The translations under genes and the position numbers were made by a program. This document shows, piece after piece, positions 10,801 through 23,378 of a DNA stretch of 64,000 nucleotides. Positions within the stretch are counted from its first letter, which is position 1. The number at the start of each line of letters is the position of its first letter. Origin of the DNA: Siphonodentalium dalli (taxonomy: Eukaryota > Mollusca > Scaphopoda > Gadilida > Siphonodentaliidae); NCBI GenBank assembly GCA_032622095.1, contig CP136063.1, positions 269,817,426 through 269,881,425 on the forward strand, read 5' to 3'. Below the pieces are notes generated by a model, which ran no database searches, had not been told where the DNA came from, and saw only the letters and a program-made list of their open reading frames with translations.

Positions 10801-12613
10801 TCATAATAATCTGACCAAAGTTAGGACCGGTAGCCTGTGCCAAAGGATTTAGTCATGCAAAGAGTAAAATCCAAGATGGCTGCTGGCGGCCATGTCTTTT
10901 GACCGAATGACCCCAAAAGGACTCGTTCCCATTTACATGTCAAGGTCAACAGCCATGACAAATTTCATGAAGATCCGACCAAAGCTACGACCTGTAAAAT
11001 CCAAGATGGCTGCTGGCGGCCATGTCTTTTGACCGAATGACCCCAAAAGGACTCGTTCCCATTTACATGTCAAGGTCAACAGACATGACATATTTCATGA
11101 AGATCCGACCAAAGCTACGACCTGTAGCCCGCGCCAAATGATTTAGTCATGCAAAGATTAAAATCCAAGATGCTCATGACGACCATGTTTTTTGGCCAAA
11201 CAACCCCAAAATGACTCGTTCCCATCTGCCTGTCATTATTAACATACATGACAAATTTCATGATAATCAGACGAACAGTACGACCTGTAGACCGCGCCAA
11301 TCTATTTAATTTTGAAAGCAAAGATGGCTGCCAGCGGCCACGTTTTTGGCCAAATGATCCCAAAATGACTCATTCCCATCTACATGTCAATGTCAACATT
11401 CATGACAAATTTCATAATGATATGACAAAAGTAAGGACCTGTAGCCTGTGCCAAAGGATTTAGTCATGCAAAGAGTAAAATCCAAGATGGCTGCTGGCGG
11501 CCATGTCTTTTGACCGAATGACCCCAAAAGGACTCGTTCTCATTTACATGTCAAGGTCAACAGCCATGACAAATTTCATGAAGATCCGACCAAAGCTACG
11601 ACCTGTAGCCCGCGCCGAAGGATTTAGTCATGCAAAGAGTAAAATCCAAGATGGCTACTGGTGGCCATGTTTTTAGGCATAACGACCCCAAAATAACTCG
11701 TTGCCATCTACATGTCAATATTAACATCTTTGACAAATTTCATGATAATCAGACGAACAGTACGACATGTAGACCGCGCCAATCTATTTAATTTTTAAAT
11801 CAAAGATGGCTGCCAGCGGCCATGTTTTTTGGCCAAATTACGCCAAAATGACTCATTCCCATCTACATGTCAATGTCAACATTCATGACAAATTTCATAA
11901 TGATCTGACCAAAGTAAGGACCTGTAGCCTGTGCCAAAGGATTTAGTCATGCAAAGAGTAAAATCCAAGATGGCTGCTGGCGGCCATGTCTTTTGACCGA
12001 ATGACCCCAAAAGGACTCGTTCCCATTTACATGTGAAGGTCAACAGCCATGACAAATTTCATGAAGATCCGACCAAAGCTACGACCTGTAGCCCGCGCCG
12101 AAGGATTTAGTCATGCAAAGAGTAAAATCCAAGATGGCTACTGGTGGCCATGTTTTTTGGCCAAACTACCCCAAAATGACTCGTTCCCATCTGCCTGTCA
12201 TTATTAACATACATGACAAATTTCATGATAATCAGTCGTACAGTACGACCTGTAGACCGCGCCAATCTATTTAATTTTTAAATCAAAGATGGCTGCCAGC
12301 GGCCATGTTTTTTGGTCAAATTGCGCCAAAATGACTCATTCCCATCTACATGTCAATGTCAACAATCATGACAAATTTCATAATGATCTGACCAAAGGAA
12401 GGACCTGTAGCCTGTGCCAAAGGATTTAGTCATGCAAAGAGTAAAATCTAAGATGGCTGCTGGCGGCCATGTCTTTTGACCGAATGACCCCAAAAGGACT
12501 CGTTCCCATTTACATGTCAAGGTCAACAGCCATGACAAATTTCATGAAGATCCGACCAAAGCTACGACCTGTAGCCCGCGCCAAATGATTTAGTCATGCA
12601 AAGATTAAAATCC
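7825..12613 (+). repeat. 10-trimer HOR, copy H2 (4,789 bp)
   Basis: It has the same ten C subtypes as H1, starting at 7825, 8308, 8625, 9109, 9591, 10065, 10547, 11167, 11648 and 12131. It is 9 bp shorter because acatgtcaa is lost after 9807, next to a repeated tgtcaa. Private changes seen by eye include gcccgagcc near 10027, ttttgaacgaatg near 9930, catgtgaagg near 12034 and cagtcgtac near 12235. Otherwise it is almost identical to H1, implying very recent amplification. Confidence 0.92.
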
Positions 12614-15600
12614 AAGATGCTCATGACGGCCATGTTTTTTGGCCAAACTACCCCAAAATGACTCGTTCCCATCTGCCTGTCATTATTAACATACATGACA
12701 AATTTCATGATAATCAGACGAACAGTACGACCTGTAGACCGCGCCAATCTATTTAATTTTGAAAGCAAAGATGGCTGCCAGCAGCCACGTTTTATGGCCA
12801 AATGACCCCAAAATGACTCATTCCCATCTACATGTCAATGTCAACATTCATGAAAAATTTCATAATGATATGACAAAAGTAAGGACCTGTAGCCTGTGCC
12901 AAAGGATTTAGTCATGCAAAGAGTAAAATCCAAGATGGCTGCTGGCGGCCATGTCTTTTGACCGAATGACCCCAAAAGGACTCGTTCCCATTTACATGTC
13001 AAGGTCAACAGCCATGACAAATTTCATGAAGATCCGACCAAAGCTACGACCTGTAGCCCGCGCCGAAGGATTTAGTCATGCAAAGAGTAAAATCCAAGAT
13101 GGCTACTGGTGGCCATGTTTTTTGGCCAAACTACCCCAAAATGACTCGTTCCCATCTGCCTGTCATTATTAACATACATGACAAATTTCATGATAATCAG
13201 ACGAACAGTACGACCTGTAGACCGCGCAAATCTATTTAATTTTTAAATCAAAGATGGCTGCCAGCGGCCATGTTTTTTGGCCAAATTACGCCAAAATGAC
13301 TCATTCCCATCTACATGTCAATGTCAACATTCATGACAAATTTCATAATGATCTGACCAAAGTAAGGACCTGTAGCCTGTGCCAAAGGATTTAGTCATGC
13401 AAAGAGTAAAATCTAAGATGGCTGCTGGCGGCCATGTCTTTTGACCGAATGACCCCAAAAGGACTCGTTCCCATTTACATGTCAAGGTCAACAGCCATGA
13501 CAAATTTCATGAAGATCCGACCAAAGCTACGACCTGTAGCCCGCGCCAAATGATTTAGTCATGCAAAGATTAAAATCCAAGATGCTCATGACGGCCATGT
13601 TTTTTGACCAAACTACCCCAAAATGACTCGTTCCCATCTGCCTGTCATTATTAACATACATGACAAATTTCATGATAATCAGACGAACAGTACGACCTGT
13701 AGACCGCGCCAATCTATTTAATTTTGAAAGCAAAGATGGCTGCCAGCGGCCACGTTTTATGGCCAAATGACCCCAAAATGACTCATTCCCATCTACATGT
13801 CAATGTCAACATTCATGACAAATTTCATAATGATATGACAAAAGTAAGGACCTGTAGCCTGTGCCAAAGGATTTAGTCATGCAAAGAGTAAAATCCAAGA
13901 TGGCTGCTGGCGGCCATGTCTTTTGACCGAATGACCCCAAAAGGACTCGTTCCCATTTACATGTCAAGGTCAACAGCCATGACAAATTTCATGAAGATCC
14001 GACCAAAGCTACGACCTGTAGCCCGCGCCAAAGGATTTAGTCATGCAGAGATTAAAATCCAAGATGCTCATGAGTCATGACGGCCATAATTTTTTGGCAA
14101 ACTACCCCAAAATGACTCGTTCCCATCTGCCTGTCATTATTAACATCCATGACAAATTTCATGATAATCAGACGAACAGTACGACCTGTAGACCGCGCCA
14201 ATCTATTTAATTTTGAAATCAAAGATGGCTGCCAGCGGCCATGTTTTTTAGCCAAATGACCCCTAAATGACTCATTCCCCATCTACATGTCAATGTCAAC
14301 ATTCATGACAAATTTCATAATAATCTGACCAAAGTTAGGACCGGTAGCCTGTGCCAAAGGATTTAGTCATGCAAAGAGTAAAATCCAAGATGGCTGCTGG
14401 CGGCCATGTCTTTTGACCGAATGACCCCAAAAGGACTCGTTCCCATTTACATGTCAAGGTCAACAGCCATGACAAATTTCATGAAGATCCGACCAAAGCT
14501 ACGACCTGTAAAATCCAAGATGGCTGCTGGCGGCCATGTCTTTTGACCGAATGACCCCAAAAGGACTCGTTCCCATTTACATGTCAAGGTCAACAGACAT
14601 GACATATTTCATGAAGATCCGACCAAAGCTACGACCTGTAGCCCGCGCCAAATGATTTAGTCATGCAAAGATTAAAATCCAAGATGCTCATGACGACCAT
14701 GTTTTTTGGCCAAACAACCCCAAAATGACTCGTTCCCATCTGCCTGTCATTATTAACATACATGACAAATTTCATGATAATCAGACGAACAGTACGACCT
14801 GTAGACCGCGCCAATCTATTTAATTTTGAAAGCAAAGATGGCTGCCAGCGGCCACGTTTTTGGCCAAATGATCCCAAAATGACTCATTCCCATCTACATG
14901 TCAATGTCAACATTCATGACAAATTTCATAATGATATGACAAAAGTAAGGACCTGTAGCCTGTGCCAAAGGATTTAGTCATGCAAAGAGTAAAATCCAAG
15001 ATGGCTGCTGGCGGCCATGTCTTTTGACCGAATGACCCCAAAAGGACTCGTTCTCATTTACATGTCAAGGTCAACAGCCATGACAAATTTCATGAAGATC
15101 CGACCAAAGCTACGACCTGTAGCCCGCGCCGAAGGATTTAGTCATGCAAAGAGTAAAATCCAAGATGGCTACTGGTGGCCATGTTTTTAGGCATAACGAC
15201 CCCAAAATAACTCGTTGCCATCTACATGTCAATATTAACATCTTTGATAAATTTCATGATAATCAGACGAACAGTACGACATGTAGACCGCGCCAATCTA
15301 TTTAATTTTTAAATCAAAGATGGCTGCCAGCGGCTTTTTTTTTTTGGCCAAATTACGCCAAAATGACTCATTCCCATCTACATGTCAATGTCAACATTCA
15401 TGACAAATTTCATAATGATCTGACCAAAGTAAGGACCTGTAGCCTGTGCCAAAGGATTTAGTCATGCAAAGAGTAAAATCCAAGATGGCTGCTGGCGGCC
15501 ATGTCTTTGGACCGAATGACCCCAAAAGGACTCGTTCCCATTTACATGTCAAGGTCAACAGCCATGACAAATTTCATGAAGATCCGACCAAAGCTACGAC

Positions 15601-16128
15601 CTGTAGCCCGCGCCGAAGGATTTAGTCATGCAAAGAGTAAAATCCAAGATGGCTACTGGTGGCCATGTTTTTTGGCCAAACTACCCCAAAATGACTCGTT
15701 CCCATCTGCCTGTCATTATTAACATACATGACAAATTTCATGATAATCAGTCGAACAGTACGACCTGTAGACCGCGCCAATCTATTTAATTTTTAAATCA
15801 AAGATGGCTGCCAGCGGCCATGTTTTTTGGTCAAATTGCGCCAAAATGACTCATTCCCATCTACATGTCAATGTCAACAATCATGACAAATTTCATAATG
15901 ATCTGACCAAAGGAAGGACCTGTAGCCTGTGCCAAAGGATTTAGTCATGCAAAGAGTAAAATCTAAGATGGCTGCTGGCGGCCATGTCTTTTGACCGAAT
16001 GACCCCAAAAGGACTCGTTCCCATTTACATGTCAAGGTCAACAGCCATGACAAATTTCATGAAGATCCGACCAAAGCTACGACCTGTAGCCCGCGCCAAA
16101 TGATTTAGTCATGCAAAGATTAAAATCC
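12614..16128 (+). repeat. 7-trimer deleted HOR, copy H3 (3,515 bp)
   Basis: C starts are 12614 C2, 13096 C1a, 13579 C2, 14061 C3, 14681 C2', 15162 C1c and 15646 C1a. Compared with H1 it lacks the first three trimers, including the B-less dimer. The length fits 7 x 482.5 + 130 + 7. The A after the first C2 has the variant cagcagccacg, which recurs at the start of the following tail (16129) and in the right-hand array (51046, 57292). A poly-T variant sits at 15335-15345. Confidence 0.9.
15335..15345 (+). repeat. T11 tract variant in an A monomer
   Basis: Here 'cggccatgttttttggcc' is replaced by cggc plus eleven T plus ggcc, so the 'catg' of the dyad's right arm has become T. The same change (ten T) is at 56499-56508 in the corresponding monomer of the right-hand array. 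It is a shared derived marker linking H3 and R3. Confidence 0.9.
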
Positions 16129-19100
16129 AAGATGCTCATGACGGCCATGTTTTTTGGCCAAACTACCCCAAAATGACTCGTTCCCATCTGCCTGTCATTA
16201 TTAACATACATGACAAATTTCATGATAATCAGACGAACAGTACGACCTGTAGACCGCGCCAATCTATTTAATTTTGAAAGCAAAGATGGCTGCCAGCAGC
16301 CACGTTTTATGGCCAAATGACCCCAAAATGACTCATTCCCATCTACATGTCAATGTCAACATTCATGACAAATTTCATAATGATATGACAAAAGTAAGGA
16401 CCTGTAGCCTGTGCCAAAGGATTTAGTCATGCAAAGAGTAAAATCCAAGATGGCTGCTGGCGGCCATGTCTTTTGACCGAATGACCCCAAAAGGACTCGT
16501 TCCCATTTACATGTCAAGGTCAACAGCCATGACAAATTTCATGAAGATCCGACAAAAGCTACGACCTGTAGCCCGCGCCAAAGGATTTAGTCATGCAGAG
16601 ATTAAAATCCAAGATGCTCATGAGTCATGACGGCCATAATTTTTTGGCAAACTACCCCAAAATGACTCGTTCCCATCTGCCTGTCATTATTAACATCCAT
16701 GACAAATTTCATGATAATCAGACGAACAGTACGACCTGTAGACCGCGCCAATCTATTTAATTTTGAAATCAAAGATGGCTGCCAGCGGCCATGTTTTTTA
16801 GCCAAATGACCCCAAAATGACTCATTCCCCATCTACATGTCAATGTCAACATTCATGACAAATTTCATAATAATCTGACCAAAGTTAGGACCGGTAGCCT
16901 GTGCCAAAGGATTTAGTCATGCAAAGAGTAAAATCCAAGATGGCTGCTGGCGGCCATGTCTTTTGACCGAATGACCCCAAAAGGACTCGTTCCCATTTAC
17001 ATGTCAAGGTCAACAGCCATGACAAATTTCATGAAGATCCGACCAAAGCTACGACCTGTAGCCCGCGCCGAAGGATTTAGTCATGCAAAGAGTAAAATCC
17101 AAAATGGCTACTGGTGGCCATGTTTTTTTGGCATAACGACCCCAAAATAACTCGTTGCCATCTGCATGTCAATATTAACATCTGTGACAAATTTCATGAT
17201 AATAAGACGAACAGTACGACCTGTAGACCGCGCCAATCTATTTAATTTTGAAATCAAAGATGGCTGCCAGCGGCCATGTTTTTTAGCCAAATGACCCCAA
17301 AATGACTCATTCCCCATCTACATGTCAATGTCAACATTCATGACAAATTTCATAATAATCTGAACAAAGTTAGGACCGGTAGCCTGTGCCAAAGGATTTA
17401 GTCATGCAAAGAGTAAAATCCAAGATGGCTGCTGGCGGCCATGTCTTTTGACCGAATGACCCCAAAAGGACTCGTTCCCATTTACATGTCAAGGTCAACA
17501 GACATGACATATTTCATGAAGATCCGACCAAAGCTACGACCTGTAGCCCGCGCCAAATGATTTAGTCATGCAGAGATTAAAATCCAAGATGCTCATGACG
17601 ACCATGTTTTTTGGCCAAACTACCCCAAAATGACTCGTTCCCATCTGCCTGTCATTATTAACATACATGACAAATATTATGATAATCAGACGAACAGTAC
17701 GACCTGTAGACCGCGCCAATCTATTTAATTTTGAAAGCAAAGATGGCTGCCAGCGGCCACGTTTTTTGACCAAATGACCCCAAAATGACTCATTCCCATC
17801 TACATGTCAATGTCAACATTCATGACAAATTTCATAATGATATGACAAAAGTAAGGACCTGTAGCCTGTGCCAAAGGATTTAGTCATGCAAAGAGTAAAA
17901 TCCAAGATGGCTGCTGGCGGCCATGTCTTTTGACCGAATGACCCCAAAAGGACTCGTTCCCATTTACATGTCAAGGTCAACAGCCATGACAAATTTTATG
18001 AGAATCCGACCAAAGCTACGACCTGTAGCCCGCGCCGAAGGATTTAGTCATGCAAAGAGTAAAATCCAAGATGGCTACTGGTGGCCATGTTTTTTGGCAT
18101 AACGACCCCAAAATAACTCGTTGCCATCTACATGTCAATATTAACATCTGTGACAAATTTCATGATAATCAGACGAACAGTACGACCTGTAGACCGCGCC
18201 AATCTATTTAATTTTTAAATCAAAGATGGCTGCCAGCGGCCATGTTTTTTGGCCAAATTACGCCAAAATGACTCATTCCCATCTACATGTCAATGTCAAC
18301 ATTCATGACAAATTTCATAATGATCTGACCAAAGCAAGGACCTGTAGCCTGTGCCAAAGGATTTAGTCATGCAAAGAGTTAAATCTAAGATGGCTGCTGG
18401 CGGCCATGTCTTTTGACCGAATGACCCCAATAGGACTCGTTCCCATTTACATGTCAAGGTCAACAGCCATGACAAATTTCATGAAGATCCGACCAAAGCT
18501 ACGACCTGTAGCCCGCGCCAAATGATTTAGTCATGCAAAGATTAAAATCCAAGATGCTCATGACGGCCATGTTTTTTGGCCAAACTACCCCAAAATGACT
18601 CGTTCCCATCTGCCTGTCATTATTAACATACATGACAAATTTCATGATAATCAGACGAACAGTACGACCTGTAGACCGCGCCAATCTATTTAATTTTGAA
18701 AGCAAAGATGCCTGCCAGCGGCCACGTTTTATGGCCAAATGACCCCAAAATGACTCATTCCCATCTACATGTCAATGTGAACATTCATGACAAATTTCAT
18801 AATGATAGGACAAAAGTAAGGACCTGTAGCCTGTGCCAAAGGATTTAGTCATGCAAAGAGTAAAATCCAAGATGGCTGCTGGCGGCCATGTCTTTTGACC
18901 GAATGACCCCAAAAGGACTCGTTCCCATTTACATGTCAAGGTCAACAGCCATGACAAATTTTATGAGAATCCGACCAAAGCTACGACCTGTAGCCCGCGC
19001 CGAAGGATTTAGTCATGCAAAGAGTAAAATCCAAGATGGCTACTGGTGGCCATGTTTTTTGGCATAACGACCCCAAAATAACTCGTTGCCATCTACATGT

Positions 19101-20153
19101 CAATATTAACATCTGTGACAAATTTCATGATAATCAGACGAACAGTACGACCTGTAGACCGCGCCAATCTATTTAATTTTTAAATCAAAGATGGCTGCCA
19201 GCGGCCATGTTTTTTGGCCAAATTACGCCAAAATGACTCATTCCCATCTACATGTCAATGTCAACATTCATGACAAATTTCATAATGATCTGACCAAAGC
19301 AAGGACCTGTAGCCTGTGCCAAAGGATTTAGTCATGCAAAGAGTTAAATCTAAGATGGCTGCTGGCGGCCATGTCTTTTGACCGAATGACCCCAATAGGA
19401 CTCGTTCCCATTTACATGTCAAGGTCAACAGCCATGACAAATTTCATGAAGATCCGACCAAAGCTACGACCTGTAGCCCGCGCCAAATGATTTAGTCATG
19501 CAAAGATTAAAATCCAAGATGCTCATGACGGCCATGTTTTTTGGCCAAACTACCCCAAAATGACTCGTTCCCATCTGCCTGTCATTATTAACATACATGA
19601 CAAATTTCATGATAATCAGACGAACAGTACGACCTGTAGACCGCGCCAATCTATTTAATTTTGAAAGCAAAGATGCCTGCCAGCGGCCACGTTTTATGGC
19701 CAAATGACCCCAAAATGACTCATTCCCATCTACATGTCAATGTGAACATTCATGACAAATTTCATAATGATAGGACAAAAGTAAGGACCTGTAGCCTGTG
19801 CCAAAGGATTTAGTCATGCAAAGAGTAAAATCCAAGATGGCTGCTGGCGGCCATGTCTTTTGACCGAATGACCCCAAAAGGACTCGTTCCCATTTACATG
19901 TCAAGGTCAACAGCCATGACAAATTTCATGAAGATCCGACCAAAGCTACGACCTGTAGCCCGCGCCGAAGGATTTAGTCATGCAAAGAGTAAAATCCAAA
20001 ATGGCTACTGGTGGCCATGTTTTTTTGGCATAACGACCCCAAAATAACTCGTTGCCATCTACATGTCAATATTAACATCTGTGACAAATTTCATGATAAT
20101 CAGACGAACAGTACGACCTGTAGACCGCGCCAATCTATTTAATTTTGAAATCA
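16129..20153 (+). repeat. Left tail module (1,932-bp type) with internal duplication
   Basis: C starts are 16129 C2, 16611 C3, 17101 C1d, 17586 C2' variant (caaatattatg), 18068 C1c-like (catctgtgac), 18551 C2, 19033 C1c-like, 19516 C2 and 19998 C1d. The distance between the two C1d monomers is 2,897 bp, equal to the 1,932-bp tail unit of the right-hand array plus 965 bp. The second tail unit has only its first C1d before the sequence becomes M-type, so the tail is cut off by the M block within the A monomer at 20154. Confidence 0.88.
17904..19833 (+). repeat. 965-bp tandem duplication (two copies)
   Basis: Copies lie at 17904-18868 and 18869-19833. Each starts in a B with the rare 'aaattttatgagaatcc' and spans B, C1c-like, A, B, C2, A. 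Shared private variants are 'caaagcaagg', 'gagttaaatct', 'ccccaataggac', 'agatgcctgcc', 'caatgtgaac' and 'gataggac'. I found no differences by eye. The right-hand array has a single copy (60032-60996), so the duplication arose after the super-repeat duplicated, or was lost there. Confidence 0.88.
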
Positions 20154-23100
20154 AAGATGGCTGCCAGCGGCCATGTTTTTTAGCCAAATGACCCCAAAAT
20201 GACTCATTCCCATCTACATGTCAATGTCAACATTCATGACAAATTTCATAATAATCTGACCAAAGTTAGGACCTGTAGCCTGTGCCAAAGGATTTAGTCA
20301 TGCAAAGATTAAAATCCAAGATGCTCATGAGTCATGACGGCCATGTTTTTTGGCCAAACTACCCCAAAATGACTCGTTCCCATCTACATGTCAATATTAA
20401 CATCTATGACAAATTTCATGATAATCAGACGAACAGTACGACCTGTAGACTGCGCCAATCTATTTAATTTTGAAATCAAAGATGGCTGCCAGCAGCTAAG
20501 CTTTTGGCCAAATTACCCCAAAATGACTCATTCCCATCTACATGTCAATGTCAACATTTATGACAAATTTCATTATAATCTGACCAAAGTTAGGACCTGT
20601 AGCCTGTGCCAAAGGATTTAGTCATGCAAAGAGTAAAATCCAAGATGGCTGCTGGCGGCCATGTCTTTTGACCGAATGACCCCAAAAGGACTCGTTCCCA
20701 TTTATATGTCAAGGTCAACAGCCATGACAAATTTCATGAAGATCCGACCAAAGCTACGACCTGTAGCCTGCGCCGAAGGATTTAGTCATGCAAAGAGTAA
20801 AATCCAAGATGGCTACTGGTGGCCATGTTTTTTGGCCTAACGACCCCAAAATAACTCGTTGCCATCTACATGTCAATATTAACATCTATGACAAATTTCA
20901 TGATAATCAGACGAACAGTACGACCTGTAGACCGCGCCAATCTATTTAATTTTGAAATCAAAGATGGCTGCCAGCGGCCATGTTCTTTGGCCAAATTACC
21001 CCAAAATGACTCATTCCCATCTACATGTCAATGTCAACATTCATGACAAATTTAATAATAATCTGACCAAAGTTAGGACCTGTAGCCTGTCCCAAAGGAT
21101 TTAGTCATGCAAAGAGTAAAATCCAAGATGGCTGCTGGCGGCCATGTCTTTTGACCGAATGACCCCAAAAGGACTCGTTCCCATTTACATGTCAATGTCA
21201 ACAGCCATGACAAATTTCACGAAGATCCGACCAAAGCTACGACCTGTAGCCCGCGCCAAAGGATTTAGTCATGCAAAGATTAAAATCCAAGATGCTCATG
21301 AGTCATGACGGCCATGTTTTTTGGCCAAACTACCCCAAAGTGACTCTTTCCCATCTACATGTCAATATTAACATCTATGACAAATTTCATGATAATCAGA
21401 CGAACAGTACGACCTGTAGACTGCGCCAATCTATTTAATTTTGAAATCAAAGATGGCTGCCAGCAGCTAAGCTTTTGGCCAAATTACCCCAAAATGACTC
21501 ATTCCCATCTACATGTCAATGTCAACATTCATGACAAATTTCATAATAATCTGACCAAAGTTAGGACCTGTAGCCTGTGCCAAAGGATTTAGTCATGCAA
21601 AGAGTAAAATCCAAGATGGCTACTGGTGGCCATGTTTTTTGGCCTAACGACCCCAAAATAACTCGTTGCCATCTACATGTCACTATTAACATCTATGACA
21701 AATTTCATGATAATCAGACGAACAGTACGACCTGTAGACCGCGCCAATCTATTTAATTTTGAAATCAAAGATGGCTGCCAGCGGCCATGTTTTTAGGCAA
21801 AATTACCCCAAAATGACTCATTCCCATCTACATGTCATTTTCAACATTCATGACAAATTTCATAATAATCTGACCAAAGTTAGGACCTGTAGCCTGTCCC
21901 AAAGGATTTAGTCATGCAAAGAGTAAAATACAAGATGGCTGCTGGCGGCCATGTCTTTTGACCGAATGACCCCAAAAGGACTCGTTCCCATTTGCATGTC
22001 AATGTCAACAGCCATGACAAATTTCACGAAGATCCGACCAAAGCTACGACCTGTAGCCCGCGCCAAAGGATTTAGTCATGCAAAGATTAAAATCCAAGAT
22101 GGCTACTGGTGGCCATGTTTTTTGGCCTAACGACCCCAAAATAACTCGTTGCCATCTACATGTCAATATTAACATCTATGACAAATTTCATGATAATCAG
22201 ACGAACAGTACGACCTGTAGACCGCGCCAATCTATTTAATTTTGAAATCAAAGATGGCTGCCAGCGGCCATGTTCTTTGGCCAAATTACCCCAAAATGAC
22301 TCATTCCCATCTACATGTCAATGTCAACATTCATGACAAATTTCATAATAATCTGACCAAAGTTAGGACCTGTAGCCTGTCCCAAAGGATTTAGTCATGC
22401 AAAGAGTAAAATCCAAGATGGCTACTGGTGGCCATGTTTTTTGGCCTAACGATCTCAACATATCTCGTTCCCATCTACATGTCAATATTAACATCTATGA
22501 CAAATTTCATGATAATCAGACGAACAGTACGACCTGTAGACTGCGCCAATCTATTTAATTTTGAAGTCAAAGATGGCTGCCAGCAGCTAAGCTTTTGGCC
22601 AAATTACCACAAAATGACTCATTCCCATCTACATGTCAATGTCAACATTCATGACAAATTTCATAATAATCTGACCAAAGTTAGGACCTGTAGCCTGTGC
22701 CAAAGGATTTAGTCATGCAAAGAGTAAAATCCAAGATGGCTGCTGGCGGCCATGTCTTTTGACCGAATGACCACAAAAGGACTCGTTCCCATTTACATGT
22801 CAAGGTCAACAGCCATGACAAATTTCATGAAGATCCGACCAAAGCTACGACCTGTAGCCCGCGCCAAAGGATTTAGTCATGCAAAGAGTAAAATCCAAGA
22901 TGGCTACTAGTGGCCATGTTTTTTGGCCTAACGATCCCAAAATATCTCGTTCCCATCTACATGTCAATATTAGCATCTATGACAAATTTCATGATAATCA
23001 GACGAACAGTACGACCTGTAGACTGCGCCAATCTATTTAATTTTGAAGTCAAAGATGGCTGCCAGCAGCTAAGCTTTTGGCCAAATTACCCCAAAATGAC

Positions 23101-23378
23101 TCATTCCCATCTACATGTCAATGTCAACATTCATGACAAATTTCATAATAATCTGACCAAAGTTAGGACCTGTAGCCTGTGCCAAAGGATTTAGTCATGC
23201 AAAGAGTAAAATCCAAGATGGCTGCTGGCGGCCATGTCTTTTGACCGAATGACCCCAAAAGGACTCGTTCCCATTTACATGTCAAGGTCAACAGCCATGA
23301 CAAATTTCATGAAGATCCGACCAAAGCTACGACCTGTAGCCCGCGCCGAAGGATTTAGTCATGCAAAGAGTAAAATCC
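20154..23378 (+). repeat. M block, irregular left part
   Basis: C starts are 20318 C3 (M form), 20806 C1b, 21289 C3 (M form), 21613 C1b, 22096 C1b, 22415 C1e and 22897 C1e. The B monomer is missing before 20318, 21613 and 22415, so A-C dimers are unusually frequent. A and Am monomers alternate. The change from tail sequence to M sequence lies inside the A at 20154-20317: its first half is HOR-like (ttttttagccaaatg) and its second half is M-like (aataatctgaccaaagttaggacctg). Confidence 0.85.
20479..20641 (+). repeat. Monomer type Am, M-block exemplar (163 bp)
   Basis: This is an A monomer in which gccagcggccatgttttttgg is replaced by a form reading gccagcagctaagcttttgg. It therefore contains AAGCTT. 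The rest is A-like, including ATGACTCAT. I find 14 copies, all between about 20.5 and 39.1 kb, near 20491, 21462, 22582, 23064, 24525, 25986, 27446, 29225, 30686, 31652 (cagcaggtaagc), 32619, 35355 (agctaagatt), 37128 and 39068. None occurs in the flanking HOR arrays, so it is the best single marker of the M block. It follows a C monomer whose end reads 'gactgcgcc' rather than 'gaccgcgcc'. Confidence 0.9.

Noticed and set aside
15335-15345. Poly-A/T tail of a retroelement insertion
   Set aside because: There is no inserted sequence or target-site duplication. The T run replaces 'catg' within an otherwise normal A monomer, and the same change recurs at 56499-56508.
22428-23194. Families of 60-101-codon open frames on both strands with near-identical peptides
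   Set aside because: Their spacing equals satellite periods, and plus- and minus-strand frames overlap the same bases. Changes between copies follow subtype variants and include frame-shifting indels. Conservation comes from DNA homogenisation, not protein selection.
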